From positions 4,205,501 to 4,269,500 of the forward strand of contig NC_008570.1 in the NCBI RefSeq assembly GCF_000014805.1: a DNA stretch of 64,000 bases, given 5' to 3'. Source of the stretch: Aeromonas hydrophila subsp. hydrophila ATCC 7966 (GTDB taxonomy: Bacteria; Pseudomonadota; Gammaproteobacteria; Enterobacterales; Aeromonadaceae). Every line of letters begins with the position of its first letter. The stretch's first letter is position 1. A program made the translations under genes and the position numbers. The notes below the pieces were generated by a model that saw only the letters and a program-made list of their open reading frames with translations, did not search any database and was not told the origin of the DNA. Below are positions 16,776 to 25,022 of this stretch, one piece after another.

Positions 16776-18418
16776 TGACCTCGCTTGGGCTCGGGATCAC
16801 GGGGGCGAGCCCGATCGAAAATCAACGAGCTCGGCTGCTCGTTGAGCGAATGCACCAGCGGCTGCAACTCGCGCATCAGCTGGTTGAGCGACTGCACCGA
16901 CTGCCGCAGATCCTGGTTGGTCTGGGAGTTGGCATCGTACTCCTGCAGCGTGCTCTGCAACTGCTTCAGGCTGTCGTTGAGGGACGCCGGCAACTGCTGG
17001 GTCGCGCTCTGACCGGTGAACTTGTCCAGATTGGCGCTCACCGCGCTGACGTTCTTCAGGGTCTGCTCCAGGGTCACCAGGGTGTGGTTGACCTGGTTCA
17101 GCGTCTTGGCGGTGTCCATGTCGACGAATTTGTCGAGGATCTGGTTCACCTTGCGCTCAATCTGATCCAGCCCGGCCTGTACGGTCGGGAACACCTGATA
17201 GCCCGCCAGCTTGGTGGGCTGGAACCTGGGCGCATCCGGATAGAAGTTCAGATCCACCACCTTGCCCCCGGTCAGCAGGCTGGAGGTCTTGAGCGTCGCT
17301 CGCAACCCCTCCTTGAACTGCCGGCCGAACAGCGCCCGCCACTGCTCCTTCTCCGCATTGGCATAACGGTGGGAGAGGCGCTGCACCTCGATCCGCGCCA
17401 GTACCGGGATCTGCCGGCTCTGGAACATCTGCACCCCTTTCTCGTCGATGAGATAGGGGGCCGAGATGACGGTGCCGACCCGGATGCCGCGATACTCCAC
17501 CGCTGCGCCCGGATGCAGGCCACCGACGCTGTCCTCGAACAGGAACACGTAGTCGATGAACTGATCCAGGCTACCGGCCAGTACGCTGGCCTGGTCCTGG
17601 AACAGGGTGAAGTCATCCATCTGCTTGACCGGCTCGCCGGGCGCCCAGCCGGGCGGCAGCCCCATGGTGATGCCGCCGTCCAGCAGGCTCTCCAGCGAAT
17701 CCATCTTCACCTTCATCCCCTCGCTGCTCATGGAGACCTCGAAACCCGGGGTCATCCAGAAGCGGGAGTTGCTGCTCACCAGCACGTCATAGGGGGCGTT
17801 GATGAAGATCTGATACTGCATCTCGCTCTTCTCGGGCAGGAACTTCGCCTCTTCCACCTGGCCTATGGTGAAGCCCTGATAGTTGATGGGCGAGCCGACC
17901 CCGAGTGCCCGGGTGTCGCGGCTGCTCAGCGATAATCGCAGCCCCTTGGCGTCCTGGGAGGCCAGTGGCGGCTTGTCCAGCATGGCGTACTCGTCGCGGG
18001 CCTTGCCCTTCTTGCCGGGTGCCAGTTCGATGTAGGCGCCGGAGAGCAGGGTACCGAGGCCGGAGACCCCCTCCCGGCCGACCCTGGGCTTGACCACCCA
18101 GAACTGGCTGTCCTTCTTGAGCATGCCGGCGGCGGCATTGGTCAAACGGGCCTTCAGCACCGCATGGCTGTAGTCCTCGCTGAGCTCCACCGCCTCGATG
18201 CGGCCTACTTCCACCTCGCGGGAGCGGATCACCGTCTTGCCCGCCACTATGCCTTCGGCCGTCGCCACCGTCAGGGTGAAACTGGGACCTTGTGAATACC
18301 AGTGCTGGAACAGCATCCAGATCCCGATGAACAGCGCCAGCAGCGGCACCATCCAGATAGCGGCGGCCGAGCTCAGAAAATCAGAGCCGGGTTTCCACCT
18401 TTTCTTACGCTCACTCAC
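16772..18418 (-). CDS. pqiB: PqiB, MCE-domain intermembrane lipid transport protein
   Basis: 548 residues, close to E. coli PqiB (546). One N-terminal membrane helix (AAAIWMVPLLALFIGIWMLF) is followed by three MCE domains, the first around FTLTVATAEGIVAGKTVIRSR and others near LSSRDTRALGVGSPINYQGF and PGAAVEYRGIRVGTV. A long C-terminal helical segment (QLPASLNDSLKQLQSTLQEY) forms the needle. PqiB bridges inner and outer membranes as a lipid conduit with PqiA and PqiC. It overlaps pqiA by 8 bp and pqiC by 4 bp. Confidence 0.95.
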   Translation of the reverse strand: MSERKKRWKPGSDFLSSAAAIWMVPLLALFIGIWMLFQHWYSQGPSFTLTVATAEGIVAGKTVIRSREVEVGRIEAVELSEDYSHAVLKARLTNAAAGMLKKDSQFWVVKPRVGREGVSGLGTLLSGAYIELAPGKKGKARDEYAMLDKPPLASQDAKGLRLSLSSRDTRALGVGSPINYQGFTIGQVEEAKFLPEKSEMQYQIFINAPYDVLVSSNSRFWMTPGFEVSMSSEGMKVKMDSLESLLDGGITMGLPPGWAPGEPVKQMDDFTLFQDQASVLAGSLDQFIDYVFLFEDSVGGLHPGAAVEYRGIRVGTVISAPYLIDEKGVQMFQSRQIPVLARIEVQRLSHRYANAEKEQWRALFGRQFKEGLRATLKTSSLLTGGKVVDLNFYPDAPRFQPTKLAGYQVFPTVQAGLDQIERKVNQILDKFVDMDTAKTLNQVNHTLVTLEQTLKNVSAVSANLDKFTGQSATQQLPASLNDSLKQLQSTLQEYDANSQTNQDLRQSVQSLNQLMRELQPLVHSLNEQPSSLIFDRARPRDPEPKRGQ

Positions 18419-19691
18419 GTTCGCGTTCTCCTTGTTGTAAATCCCAGATCAGGCGGGAATCGAAGCTCATGGCTGCCACCATGGTGATCAGCACCACACC
18501 CGCAAAAGCGACGGCCGCAGGGCCCGGATAGATGGTCATCAGGTTGTCGAGCCGGATCAGGCCCGCCAGGATGGCCACCACGAAGACGTCGATCATCGAC
18601 CAGCGTCCCACGAATTCAGTCATGCGATAAAGCTTGAGCTTGCCAAGGGGCGATGCCCCCTGGCCGCGCTGCACCATGTAGCAGAGCCACAGCAGCGCCA
18701 GGATCTTGACCAGCGGCACCACCACGCTGGCGAAAAAAATCACCGCGGCAATGGGATAGGAGCCCATGGCCCACAGCAGCACCACCCCGCCGAGAATGGT
18801 GGAGGGGCTGTCATCCCCGAGGAAGACGGTGTCCATGATGGGATAGAGGTTGGCCGGTATGTAGAGGATCACCGAGGTGAAGAGCAGCGCCCAGGTCCGG
18901 TTCAGCCCACCCGGTTTGCGGCTGTGCAGATGATCGCCGCACCGTTTGCAACTGTCGGCACCGGCCTCGCTTAGGGCGCCACAGATGTGGCAGCCCACCA
19001 GCCCGGAGGTCATGGCGCTGGCTTCGTCATCCTCCACCGTCAGCCCGTGCAGCTCGCTCGGCCCGAACAATCGTTGCCACAGCCACATCCGGTCCAGCGA
19101 CGAGATCATCTTGATCAGCAGCACCGTGTAGCCGACGAACGCCCAGAACGACAGGCCCATCTTGATGTCGGCCATCCCCATCAGCTTGACCAGCGAGATG
19201 AGCACCCCGATGAGGAACACATCCACCATCAGCCAGGGCTTGATCCGGCACAGCAGCCGGCCGAGGGAGCGCAGGGCGTTGCTGTGCAGATCCTTGTCGA
19301 CCCGCCACAGCACCAGCATGATGGAACCGATATAGACCAGCGGCAGGCCGATCAGGGTCAGGCTCAGCACAGCCCCGAGGAACAGGTAGCCCTGATCCAC
19401 CAGAGTGGTGATGCACTGCAGAAAGGTCATCTCCTGCCCCACCCCCTTGGCGGAGAAGGACATGAAGGTAAAGGAGTTGGAGAGCACAAACATGATGATG
19501 GCCGCAAAGCCATAGGCGATGGGCCTGCGCTCCTGCTCCGGCAGATGACGGCTCAGGGTGTGACCGCAACGCGGGCAGCTGCTCGCCTCCCCCACGGCCA
19601 GCGTGGTGGCCGGCACCAGCAGGTCGCACTCTTCGCACGCGGTGGCGTCATGGGTATAGGTGGGTTGGTGTTGGTGTGAAACCGGATGCAA
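18411..19691 (-). CDS. pqiA: PqiA, multi-pass inner membrane protein of the Pqi system
   Basis: About 426 residues from the preferred TTG at 19691. There are two PqiA repeats, each led by a zinc-ribbon-like pair: CEECDLLVP...CPRCGHTL near the N-terminus and CHICGALSEAG...CKRCGDHL in the middle. Each is followed by four hydrophobic segments. PqiA is the membrane partner feeding lipids to PqiB. An ATG at 19736 is in frame, but the TTG has GGGG seven bases upstream and places the first zinc ribbon near the N-terminus, as in the family. First gene of pqiABC, divergent from the Hfq-like gene. In E. coli the operon is SoxRS-induced; I see no clear soxbox. Confidence 0.9.
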   Translation of the reverse strand: MHPVSHQHQPTYTHDATACEECDLLVPATTLAVGEASSCPRCGHTLSRHLPEQERRPIAYGFAAIIMFVLSNSFTFMSFSAKGVGQEMTFLQCITTLVDQGYLFLGAVLSLTLIGLPLVYIGSIMLVLWRVDKDLHSNALRSLGRLLCRIKPWLMVDVFLIGVLISLVKLMGMADIKMGLSFWAFVGYTVLLIKMISSLDRMWLWQRLFGPSELHGLTVEDDEASAMTSGLVGCHICGALSEAGADSCKRCGDHLHSRKPGGLNRTWALLFTSVILYIPANLYPIMDTVFLGDDSPSTILGGVVLLWAMGSYPIAAVIFFASVVVPLVKILALLWLCYMVQRGQGASPLGKLKLYRMTEFVGRWSMIDVFVVAILAGLIRLDNLMTIYPGPAAVAFAGVVLITMVAAMSFDSRLIWDLQQGERERE

Positions 19692-19868
19692 GATGAAACC
19701 CCAGCATGAGGCCCGCCACGGGGCCAGAGCCGCCAATTATTACAGCAGCGGCCCGCGCCGACCAGCCCTGTCGTTGCACCATCCGGGTCAGGTGTGAGAA
19801 TGACTTTGACAAGCAAGTGACCATTTAGCACAATCAAACGCCACTTTTTTTCCGCGGGACAATAATTT

Positions 19869-20231
19869 ATGACAACTGAATCCCCAAGCTACTCCACGAT
19901 TGAGCAAGCCTTCTCCCTCGGGAACGGGCAAGATTCTGCCCTCAACTGGTTGCGCAAGAATCGCAGTCAGGTCGCCATCTTCCTGGTGAGCGGCATCAAG
20001 CTGGAGGGGACCATCAGCGGTTTCGACCAGTACAGCGTGCTGTTGACCGATGCCCACGGCAATCAGCAGCTGGTCTACAAGGCCAAGATTTCCACCATCG
20101 CCATGCACTCCGGCCGGCCGCAGGTCAGCATCCAGCGTGCCCGCAAACCCCGCGTCTCCATGGCGCCGCGCCCCCATGGCGCGCCCGGTCGTTACGACGA
20201 CAACCAGGGCGGCGGTAGCAGCGAGCAGTAA
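19869..20231 (+). CDS. Hfq-like Sm-fold RNA-binding protein (divergent paralogue type)
   Basis: 120 residues. Residues about 38-78 carry a recognisable Hfq core: Sm1 as VAIFLVSGIKLEGTISGFDQ and Sm2 as LVYKAKISTIA. Compared with E. coli Hfq, the proximal-face lysine of the YKH motif is kept but the histidine is alanine (YKA), the rim RRER patch reads RKNR, and the loop between Sm1 and Sm2 is two residues longer. A 37-residue N-terminal extension and a basic, arginine-rich tail (QRARKPRVSMAPRP) are unlike housekeeping Hfq. It lacks the usual miaA/hflX neighbours, so it is probably a second Hfq-like protein; whether a canonical hfq exists elsewhere cannot be seen. It diverges from pqiA and is followed by two hairpins. 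Confidence 0.75.
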   Translation: MTTESPSYSTIEQAFSLGNGQDSALNWLRKNRSQVAIFLVSGIKLEGTISGFDQYSVLLTDAHGNQQLVYKAKISTIAMHSGRPQVSIQRARKPRVSMAPRPHGAPGRYDDNQGGGSSEQ

Positions 20232-20243
20232 TGCACTTGCCTG

Positions 20244-20326
20244 GGTCACCCCGACGCCATTGCTGCGTCAAAGGGTGACCGAGTCCATTCTCATGTATCA
20301 TGTCTGTCCCGTATGAGAATGGACTC
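20244..20326. promoter_or_regulatory. Two consecutive hairpins downstream of the Hfq-like gene
   Basis: Hairpin A: GGTCACCC (20244-20251) with GGGTGACC (20273-20280), nested with GACGC/GCGTC. Hairpin B: a perfect 14-bp inverted repeat, GAGTCCATTCTCAT (20281-20294) and ATGAGAATGGACTC (20313-20326), with an 18-base spacer. Neither is followed by a clear T-run. They could be terminators, a small RNA, or a binding site for the upstream protein. Confidence 0.6.
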
Positions 20327-20370
20327 CACTCTTCCTCCGAGTAGAACCATCCGTTTTCTCTCTCTTCCCT

Positions 20371-20961
20371 TCAATACTGCAAGTCGACCGGTCGGCCATC
20401 CCTGACCATGCAGGTCTGCATCCCCGCAGCCTGACCAGCCTGCACGCCGATCCCCGTATCCTCGAATACCAGACAGCCTGCCGGCTCGACCCCCAGCCGA
20501 CGTGCGACCAGCAGAAACGTATCGGGATGAGGCTTGTGCAGCTCCACATCGTCGGCGGTCACCACCACGGGGAAGTAGCGGTCCAGCCCGGTGTTGCGCA
20601 GCACGGCCTCGGCATTGATGCGGGGCGAGCCGGTACCGATCCCCATCGGGATGCGGCCATGATAGCGCTCAACCAGTTCCAGCATGGCCGGGAAGACGGT
20701 CGCCTTGTGCAGGTTGGCCACGTAGTGTTCGGTCTTGCAGCGGGTCACGATGAGCGGATCCAGGGCGATCTGTTGCTGCTCGGCCACCAGCAGGGCGATT
20801 TTGCGGCTCGGCATGCCGCCCAGCTCATAGAACCAGTCGGCATCGAAGTGAAAGCCAAATTCGCGGGCCGTGTGCGCCCAGGCGGCGAGGTGCAGCGGCA
20901 TGGAGTCCACCAGGGTGCCGTCGAGGTCAAATACCAGGCCTTGAAATCCGGATAGGGTCAT
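20371..20961 (-). CDS. HAD-family sugar phosphatase (YqaB-like, beta-phosphoglucomutase type)
   Basis: 196 residues from the ATG at 20961. HAD motif I is VFDLDGTLVDSMP with both catalytic aspartates, motif II is GTGSPR, and motif III/IV is KPHPDTFLLVA with VFEDTGIGVQAG. Length and cap type match E. coli YqaB (fructose-1-phosphate phosphatase) and beta-phosphoglucomutases, which dephosphorylate or isomerise small sugar phosphates. Substrate is inferred only from family. Longer in-frame starts up to 21135 add a low-complexity extension and are rejected. It lies downstream of the EAL/HDOD gene on the same strand and could be cotranscribed. Confidence 0.85.
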   Translation of the reverse strand: MTLSGFQGLVFDLDGTLVDSMPLHLAAWAHTAREFGFHFDADWFYELGGMPSRKIALLVAEQQQIALDPLIVTRCKTEHYVANLHKATVFPAMLELVERYHGRIPMGIGTGSPRINAEAVLRNTGLDRYFPVVVTADDVELHKPHPDTFLLVARRLGVEPAGCLVFEDTGIGVQAGQAAGMQTCMVRDGRPVDLQY

Positions 20962-21026
20962 GTGCGGAGTCTGTCTCTGAACAAAGGGTCCCCATTCTAG
21001 CCAGAGCCATCCCCGCTCGCCACGAC

Positions 21027-22130
21027 CTAGGTGGCGAGAAACGCTTGCCCCCACATTTGTGCCTGAAAATAGATGGGCGTCAGTCTGGCGGGCTCCAGCT
21101 GATAAGTGGGCGCCAGCTGGGCCAGCAAGGGCCAATCTCCCTGTTCATAGCTCTTCACCAGCTGGAACAGATGAAAGAGCGGCCCCTCGCGAGACTCCAG
21201 CGCCCGCCTCACGTCCTTGGGCAGGTGGGCCTTGAGCTGCTCGGAGAGCAGCGAGCCATCCAGTACCAACCCCACCAGAAAGGCCCAGCTGGCGGCCGCC
21301 TTGCCGAGCGCATTCAGGGCGATCAGCTCGCAGAAGCGGCCACGGGCGATGGCCATGCGGGTGCAGGCCTCCGGCATGTGCTGGCTGACCCTGGCCAGCC
21401 CGTAGATGAGCACGAACTTGCGGATCTCCTGCTCCCCCAGATAGGAGAGCGCCCGGGTGACCGAGACGATGGGGCTGGCGTGATCGAAACCGGGGGCGTT
21501 GACATAACTCAGCAACTGCCCCGGCAACCAGGCATCCTGCTCCAGCAGGGTAGCCACCCGGGCAAAAGAGAACTCCTCGCGGCAGATCAGTTGCAGTATC
21601 TCCTGCACCAGCTTCATGTCCGGCTGGGCGGCGCGCTGGTTGACCAGCTCGGGGCGGGCGAGAAAACCGCCGGCGAAGAAGTCGACCCCCGCCTCCTTGA
21701 GCGGCAGGAAGTCTCCCCAGGTCTCGATGTCGAGCGCCATCCGCTTGTGCTCGGTCGGCTGGCGGATCCCCTCTTCGCCCATCCAGAACACCAGCAGCCG
21801 GGAGGCGTTGAACCAGCGTGGCTCGCGCTGGGCACCGTGCACCGCCAGCCGGCGCCGGTAGTCGCGCCACTGCTCCAGCACGGGGAAGGAGGCGGGCAAC
21901 CGATCGGCGGAAGCCTCGACCAGCGGTATGGTGTCCTGATCGAACAGCAGGGGACGCAGTTCATCGAGCTGCTCGTGGGTGAAGGGCAGCAGGTATTGTC
22001 GCCCCTGTGCCAGCAACCGGCACTGGGCCGCCAGCAGCGTCCATTCGGACGGGTCGGCAAGCTGATAGTCGATGCCATAGGCGACGAGGGCGAGGCGGCG
22101 GTTGAAGATGGGGTAGCGACGTAACAACAT
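21027..22130 (-). CDS. EAL-like/HDOD-domain signalling protein
   Basis: 367 residues. The N-terminal half resembles a degenerate EAL domain: RYPIFNRRLALVAYGIDYQL at the start and the late segments ALDIETWGDFLPLKEAGVDFFAGGF and ARPE, with no ExLxR catalytic motif visible. The C-terminal half is an HDOD domain (LVQEILQLICREEFSFARVATLLEQDAWLPGQLLSYVN, then LSYLGEQEIRKFVLI). Such EAL-HDOD proteins (YuxH/CdgJ type) affect motility and c-di-GMP signalling; with the catalytic residues apparently lost it is likely a binding or scaffold protein. It starts four bases after the GGDEF gene ends, so the two form an operon. Confidence 0.75.
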   Translation of the reverse strand: MLLRRYPIFNRRLALVAYGIDYQLADPSEWTLLAAQCRLLAQGRQYLLPFTHEQLDELRPLLFDQDTIPLVEASADRLPASFPVLEQWRDYRRRLAVHGAQREPRWFNASRLLVFWMGEEGIRQPTEHKRMALDIETWGDFLPLKEAGVDFFAGGFLARPELVNQRAAQPDMKLVQEILQLICREEFSFARVATLLEQDAWLPGQLLSYVNAPGFDHASPIVSVTRALSYLGEQEIRKFVLIYGLARVSQHMPEACTRMAIARGRFCELIALNALGKAAASWAFLVGLVLDGSLLSEQLKAHLPKDVRRALESREGPLFHLFQLVKSYEQGDWPLLAQLAPTYQLEPARLTPIYFQAQMWGQAFLAT

Positions 22131-22134
22131 GGGC

Positions 22135-23775
22135 TCACCGATAGGCTAGCGTACACGCCCTCCCCTGCGATTTGGCATGATAGAGCGCCTGATCAGCCTG
22201 TTCGGTCAAGCTCTGCCATGTTCCATCCAGCGAGGGAACCAGATAGCTAAAGCCTATGCTAACCGTAATGAAATCAGCAACTCGGGAGGCCGGATGCAGG
22301 ATCTTTAATTCGCTGAGCCCCTGGTGAATCTGTTCCGCCAATCGCTCCGCTTCGCCGGGTTGCGGACCACACAACAGGATCACGAACTCCTCGCCACCAT
22401 AGCGTGCCACCAGGTTGGTGCGCCGCCGCTCCGCCTCCTGCAGCAGACGGGCGACCTGCTGCAGACATTGGTCCCCCTTGGCATGGCCGAAGTGGTCGTT
22501 GTAGGACTTGAACTCATCCACATCGATCATCAGCACCGCCAGCAGGTTCTGATGGCGGCGCGCCCACTCCCACTCCCGCTGCATGGTGAGATCCCAGTGG
22601 CGGCGGTTGGCGATGCCGGTCAACGGATCCTCCAGCGACAGCAGCGACAGGCGCTTGTTGGCCTCCTCCAGTGCCCGGTTGGTCTCCGCCAACTGCATGG
22701 TGCGCTCGCTGACCCGCTGCTCCAGTTCACGATTGAAACGCTCAAGCGCCTCCTGGGTACGCTGGCGGATCAGCAACTGGGAGAGCATGGCCGCATACTG
22801 CTTGAAGATCTCGCTCTGATAGGCCTTGAGTGGTCGACGCCACAGTAGGTTGTCGGCCGCAATCCAGCCAATCGGGGTGGCGCCATCCCACAGTGACACC
22901 ATGGCGTTCCAGCCGCGACCCACCTCCTGCTTTTCGTAGTAGAGCGGCGCATCCTCCAGCACCAGCACATAGTCCTTGCGGCGCAGCGCCTCCTGCACCG
23001 TGGGGTGATCGGGAATGGGACTGATGAAGTGATGTTCGTCGATCAGCTCGCCCGCCTCGTTGGTACCCCAGGTGCCGTGCATGGTCTTGAACTCGGCGTC
23101 GACCAGGAAGATGGCGATGCGATCGAACTGCAGCTCCTGGCGGGCCAGCACCACGGCCTCGCGCAGCAGTTGATGCTCGCTGTCGCAGCGGGAGAGCTGA
23201 ACCCCCACCTGATGCAGCGCCTGCAGCATGCTGAGGAAGGAGCCTTGCAGCGCCTGGCTGCGGATGAGGTCGGCCTGGGTATGCCGCCGCTGATCCCGCT
23301 CCAGATCGATCTGACTGGCGAGCAACCGGCTCTCCAGCTCGGCGGCAAGATAGTGCATCAGCAGCTGAATGCTCTGTTGCTGGCGACGGGAGAGACGATC
23401 GAGGCGGCGGCGGGTCTCCAGATAGACCACCGCCTCCAGCCCCTTGTGGCGTTTGAGCGGGAAACAGGCGCGCAAGCGTGTCGTCTGCGGCTCCACCGTC
23501 TCCCAGATATCGTGAGGGTGGGCTAGCTGCTCCACCACCAGCTGTCCCTTGTCGAGGGCATGTTCGATGAAAACGATTGGCAGCTGGAGCGTAGCAAGGG
23601 CGTCGGCAGTCAGGCAGACCAGCCCCTGTTCGAGCTGAAAGCTGTATAGCTGGGACTCGGGCGCCCGCAGCCACAAGTAGATCTGTTCGGCTTCGGTTTT
23701 TTCCCTGACTGCCGCCAGCGTCACTTCACAGAGATGTTCAAAACTGGTGAAGTGCTCTGGATCCCATTCCTGCAT
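22135..23775 (-). CDS. Diguanylate cyclase (GGDEF) with N-terminal sensory region
   Basis: About 546 residues from the ATG at 23775; in-frame ATGs at 23784 and 23820 are alternatives, but 23775 has AAGGA eight bases upstream. Two GAF-like sensory regions cover about residues 1-330 (LTADALATLQLPIVFIEHAL, LVLARQELQFDRIAIFLVD-type strands), then a coiled coil (LEQRVSERTMQLAETNRALEEAN), then GGDEF with RYGGEEFVILL near the end. GG(E)EF proteins make c-di-GMP from two GTP. No RxxD inhibitory site is obvious five residues before the motif. First gene of a pair with the EAL/HDOD protein, suggesting they act in one pathway. Confidence 0.88.
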   Translation of the reverse strand: MQEWDPEHFTSFEHLCEVTLAAVREKTEAEQIYLWLRAPESQLYSFQLEQGLVCLTADALATLQLPIVFIEHALDKGQLVVEQLAHPHDIWETVEPQTTRLRACFPLKRHKGLEAVVYLETRRRLDRLSRRQQQSIQLLMHYLAAELESRLLASQIDLERDQRRHTQADLIRSQALQGSFLSMLQALHQVGVQLSRCDSEHQLLREAVVLARQELQFDRIAIFLVDAEFKTMHGTWGTNEAGELIDEHHFISPIPDHPTVQEALRRKDYVLVLEDAPLYYEKQEVGRGWNAMVSLWDGATPIGWIAADNLLWRRPLKAYQSEIFKQYAAMLSQLLIRQRTQEALERFNRELEQRVSERTMQLAETNRALEEANKRLSLLSLEDPLTGIANRRHWDLTMQREWEWARRHQNLLAVLMIDVDEFKSYNDHFGHAKGDQCLQQVARLLQEAERRRTNLVARYGGEEFVILLCGPQPGEAERLAEQIHQGLSELKILHPASRVADFITVSIGFSYLVPSLDGTWQSLTEQADQALYHAKSQGRACTLAYR

Positions 23776-23869
23776 GCCTGTCATCCTTGGTTGTATCCAA
23801 GCGAGTATATCGACAAACATTTCACTTTAATTGACTAGCCAGTCAAAAGCGCGATCCAGAGCCCACTTT

Positions 23870-24742
23870 TTATAACAGATTCAATGCCTGCATCGCGTCA
23901 CGAATACGGGTGCGCGTCGCCTCGGACAGCGGCATCACCGGCAGGCGGCACTCCTCACTGCAAAAGCCCAGCAGGGAGACCGCATACTTGGCACCGGCGG
24001 GGCTCGGCTCGGCAAACATCGCCTGATGGAGCGGAATCAGCTTGTCTTGCAGCTCACGCGCGGCTTGCCACTGGCCGGCCAGCGTGAGGTTCTGCACTTC
24101 GGCCACCAGCTTGGGCGCCACGTTGGCAGTCACCGAGATGCAGCCCTGACCGCCGCCGATGTTGTAGGCCACTGCGGTCGCATCTTCACCGGACAGCCAG
24201 GCAAACGGCTTCTTGATCAGCTGGCGTTCGGTCCAGGGGCGGGCCAGATCGCCGGTGGCGTCTTTCACCCCGGCAATGCGCGGCAGCTCGGCCAGTCGGG
24301 CCAGGGTGGCCGGCTGCACGTCGACGATGGCGCGCGGCGGGATGTTGTAGACGATGATCGGCTTGCTGGTGGCGTCGTGCACAGCCTTGAAGTGGTGGTA
24401 GAGCCCCTCCTGATTTGGACGGTTGTAGTAACCGGCCACGTGCAGGGTGGCATCGGCTCCCGCCTGCTCGGCATGACGGGTGTACTCGATCGCCTCGACC
24501 GGGTTGTTGGAGCCGGCCCCGGCAATCACCGGAATGCGGCCCGCCACCAGCTTGACCACCAGCTCCACCACCCGGCAGTGTTCGTCATGAGTCAGGGTCG
24601 GGCTCTCGCCCGTGGTGCCCACCGGCACTATGCCGTGGGTACCCTGCTCGATATGCCACTCCACCAGACGCGCCAGCGCCTCTTCATCCAGCTTGCCCTG
24701 TCGAAAGGGGGTGATCAGGGCGACGATTGAACCTTTGAACAT
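23870..24742 (-). CDS. dapA: 4-hydroxy-tetrahydrodipicolinate synthase
   Basis: 290 residues, near E. coli DapA (292). The family motif GTTGESPTLTHDEH holds the two threonines near 44-45. The catalytic tyrosine is in VYNIPPRAIVD and the Schiff-base lysine in GVKDATGD. It condenses pyruvate with aspartate semialdehyde, the first committed step to lysine and diaminopimelate. The ATG at 24742 has an AAGGA site. The 5' leader contains a lysine-rich short ORF and an intrinsic terminator, suggesting transcription attenuation by lysine supply. Confidence 0.95.
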   Translation of the reverse strand: MFKGSIVALITPFRQGKLDEEALARLVEWHIEQGTHGIVPVGTTGESPTLTHDEHCRVVELVVKLVAGRIPVIAGAGSNNPVEAIEYTRHAEQAGADATLHVAGYYNRPNQEGLYHHFKAVHDATSKPIIVYNIPPRAIVDVQPATLARLAELPRIAGVKDATGDLARPWTERQLIKKPFAWLSGEDATAVAYNIGGGQGCISVTANVAPKLVAEVQNLTLAGQWQAARELQDKLIPLHQAMFAEPSPAGAKYAVSLLGFCSEECRLPVMPLSEATRTRIRDAMQALNLL

Positions 24743-24779
24743 GGAATTTCCTTCTCCGTTGACTCATGAATGTGGCAAT

Positions 24780-24814
24780 AAAAAACCCCGGTACGATGTG
24801 CGCAACCGGGGTTT
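24780..24814 (-). terminator. Intrinsic terminator within the dapA leader (candidate attenuator)
   Basis: On the minus strand AAACCCCGGT and ACCGGGGTTT form a 10-bp stem with a 12-base loop followed by a T6 run. It ends 38 bases before the dapA ATG and after a short lysine-rich ORF. No upstream gene on this strand needs a terminator, so it most likely controls dapA. Confidence 0.75.
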
Positions 24815-24836
24815 GAATCTGCTCAGGGATGAGAGG

Positions 24837-24908
24837 TTACGCGCGAACGTCGGCAGGCCCGAATGTCAGGCTTTTTTTATGCTTTCGTTTCAACCCGTTG
24901 AACCGCAT
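24837..24908 (-). CDS. Putative lysine-rich leader peptide of dapA
   Basis: A 23-residue ORF, MRFNGLKRKHKKSLTF and then GPADVRA. Four lysine codons (AAA, AAG, AAA, AAA) fall within six residues (K-R-K-H-K-K). Its stop codon lies inside a ten-base segment (24835-24844) that can pair at nine positions with the loop and upper stem of the terminator 24780-24814. This resembles the layout of the his, leu and thr leader peptides, where starved ribosomes stall on regulatory codons. A modest AGAG site precedes the ATG. Whether it is translated is untested. Confidence 0.5.
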   Translation of the reverse strand: MRFNGLKRKHKKSLTFGPADVRA

Positions 24909-24942
24909 TGCGTCATCTCTGCTCAAAAAATGGTGTCTGGGC

Positions 24943-24971
24943 ATATTTCGGGAACACGGCATAAATGTCAA
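24943..24971 (-). promoter_or_regulatory. Candidate dapA promoter overlapping the rsmC promoter region
   Basis: On the minus strand a perfect TTGACA (complement of 24966-24971) is followed after 17 bp by AAATAT (complement of 24943-24948). Transcription would begin near 24936, upstream of the leader peptide. The divergent rsmC gene has a perfect -10 TATAAT at 24988-24993. Confidence 0.55.
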
Positions 24972-25022
24972 GGCGAAAGCGGCTATGTATAATGGCCGCC
25001 CAAAATTGCGTGGAGAGACCCG

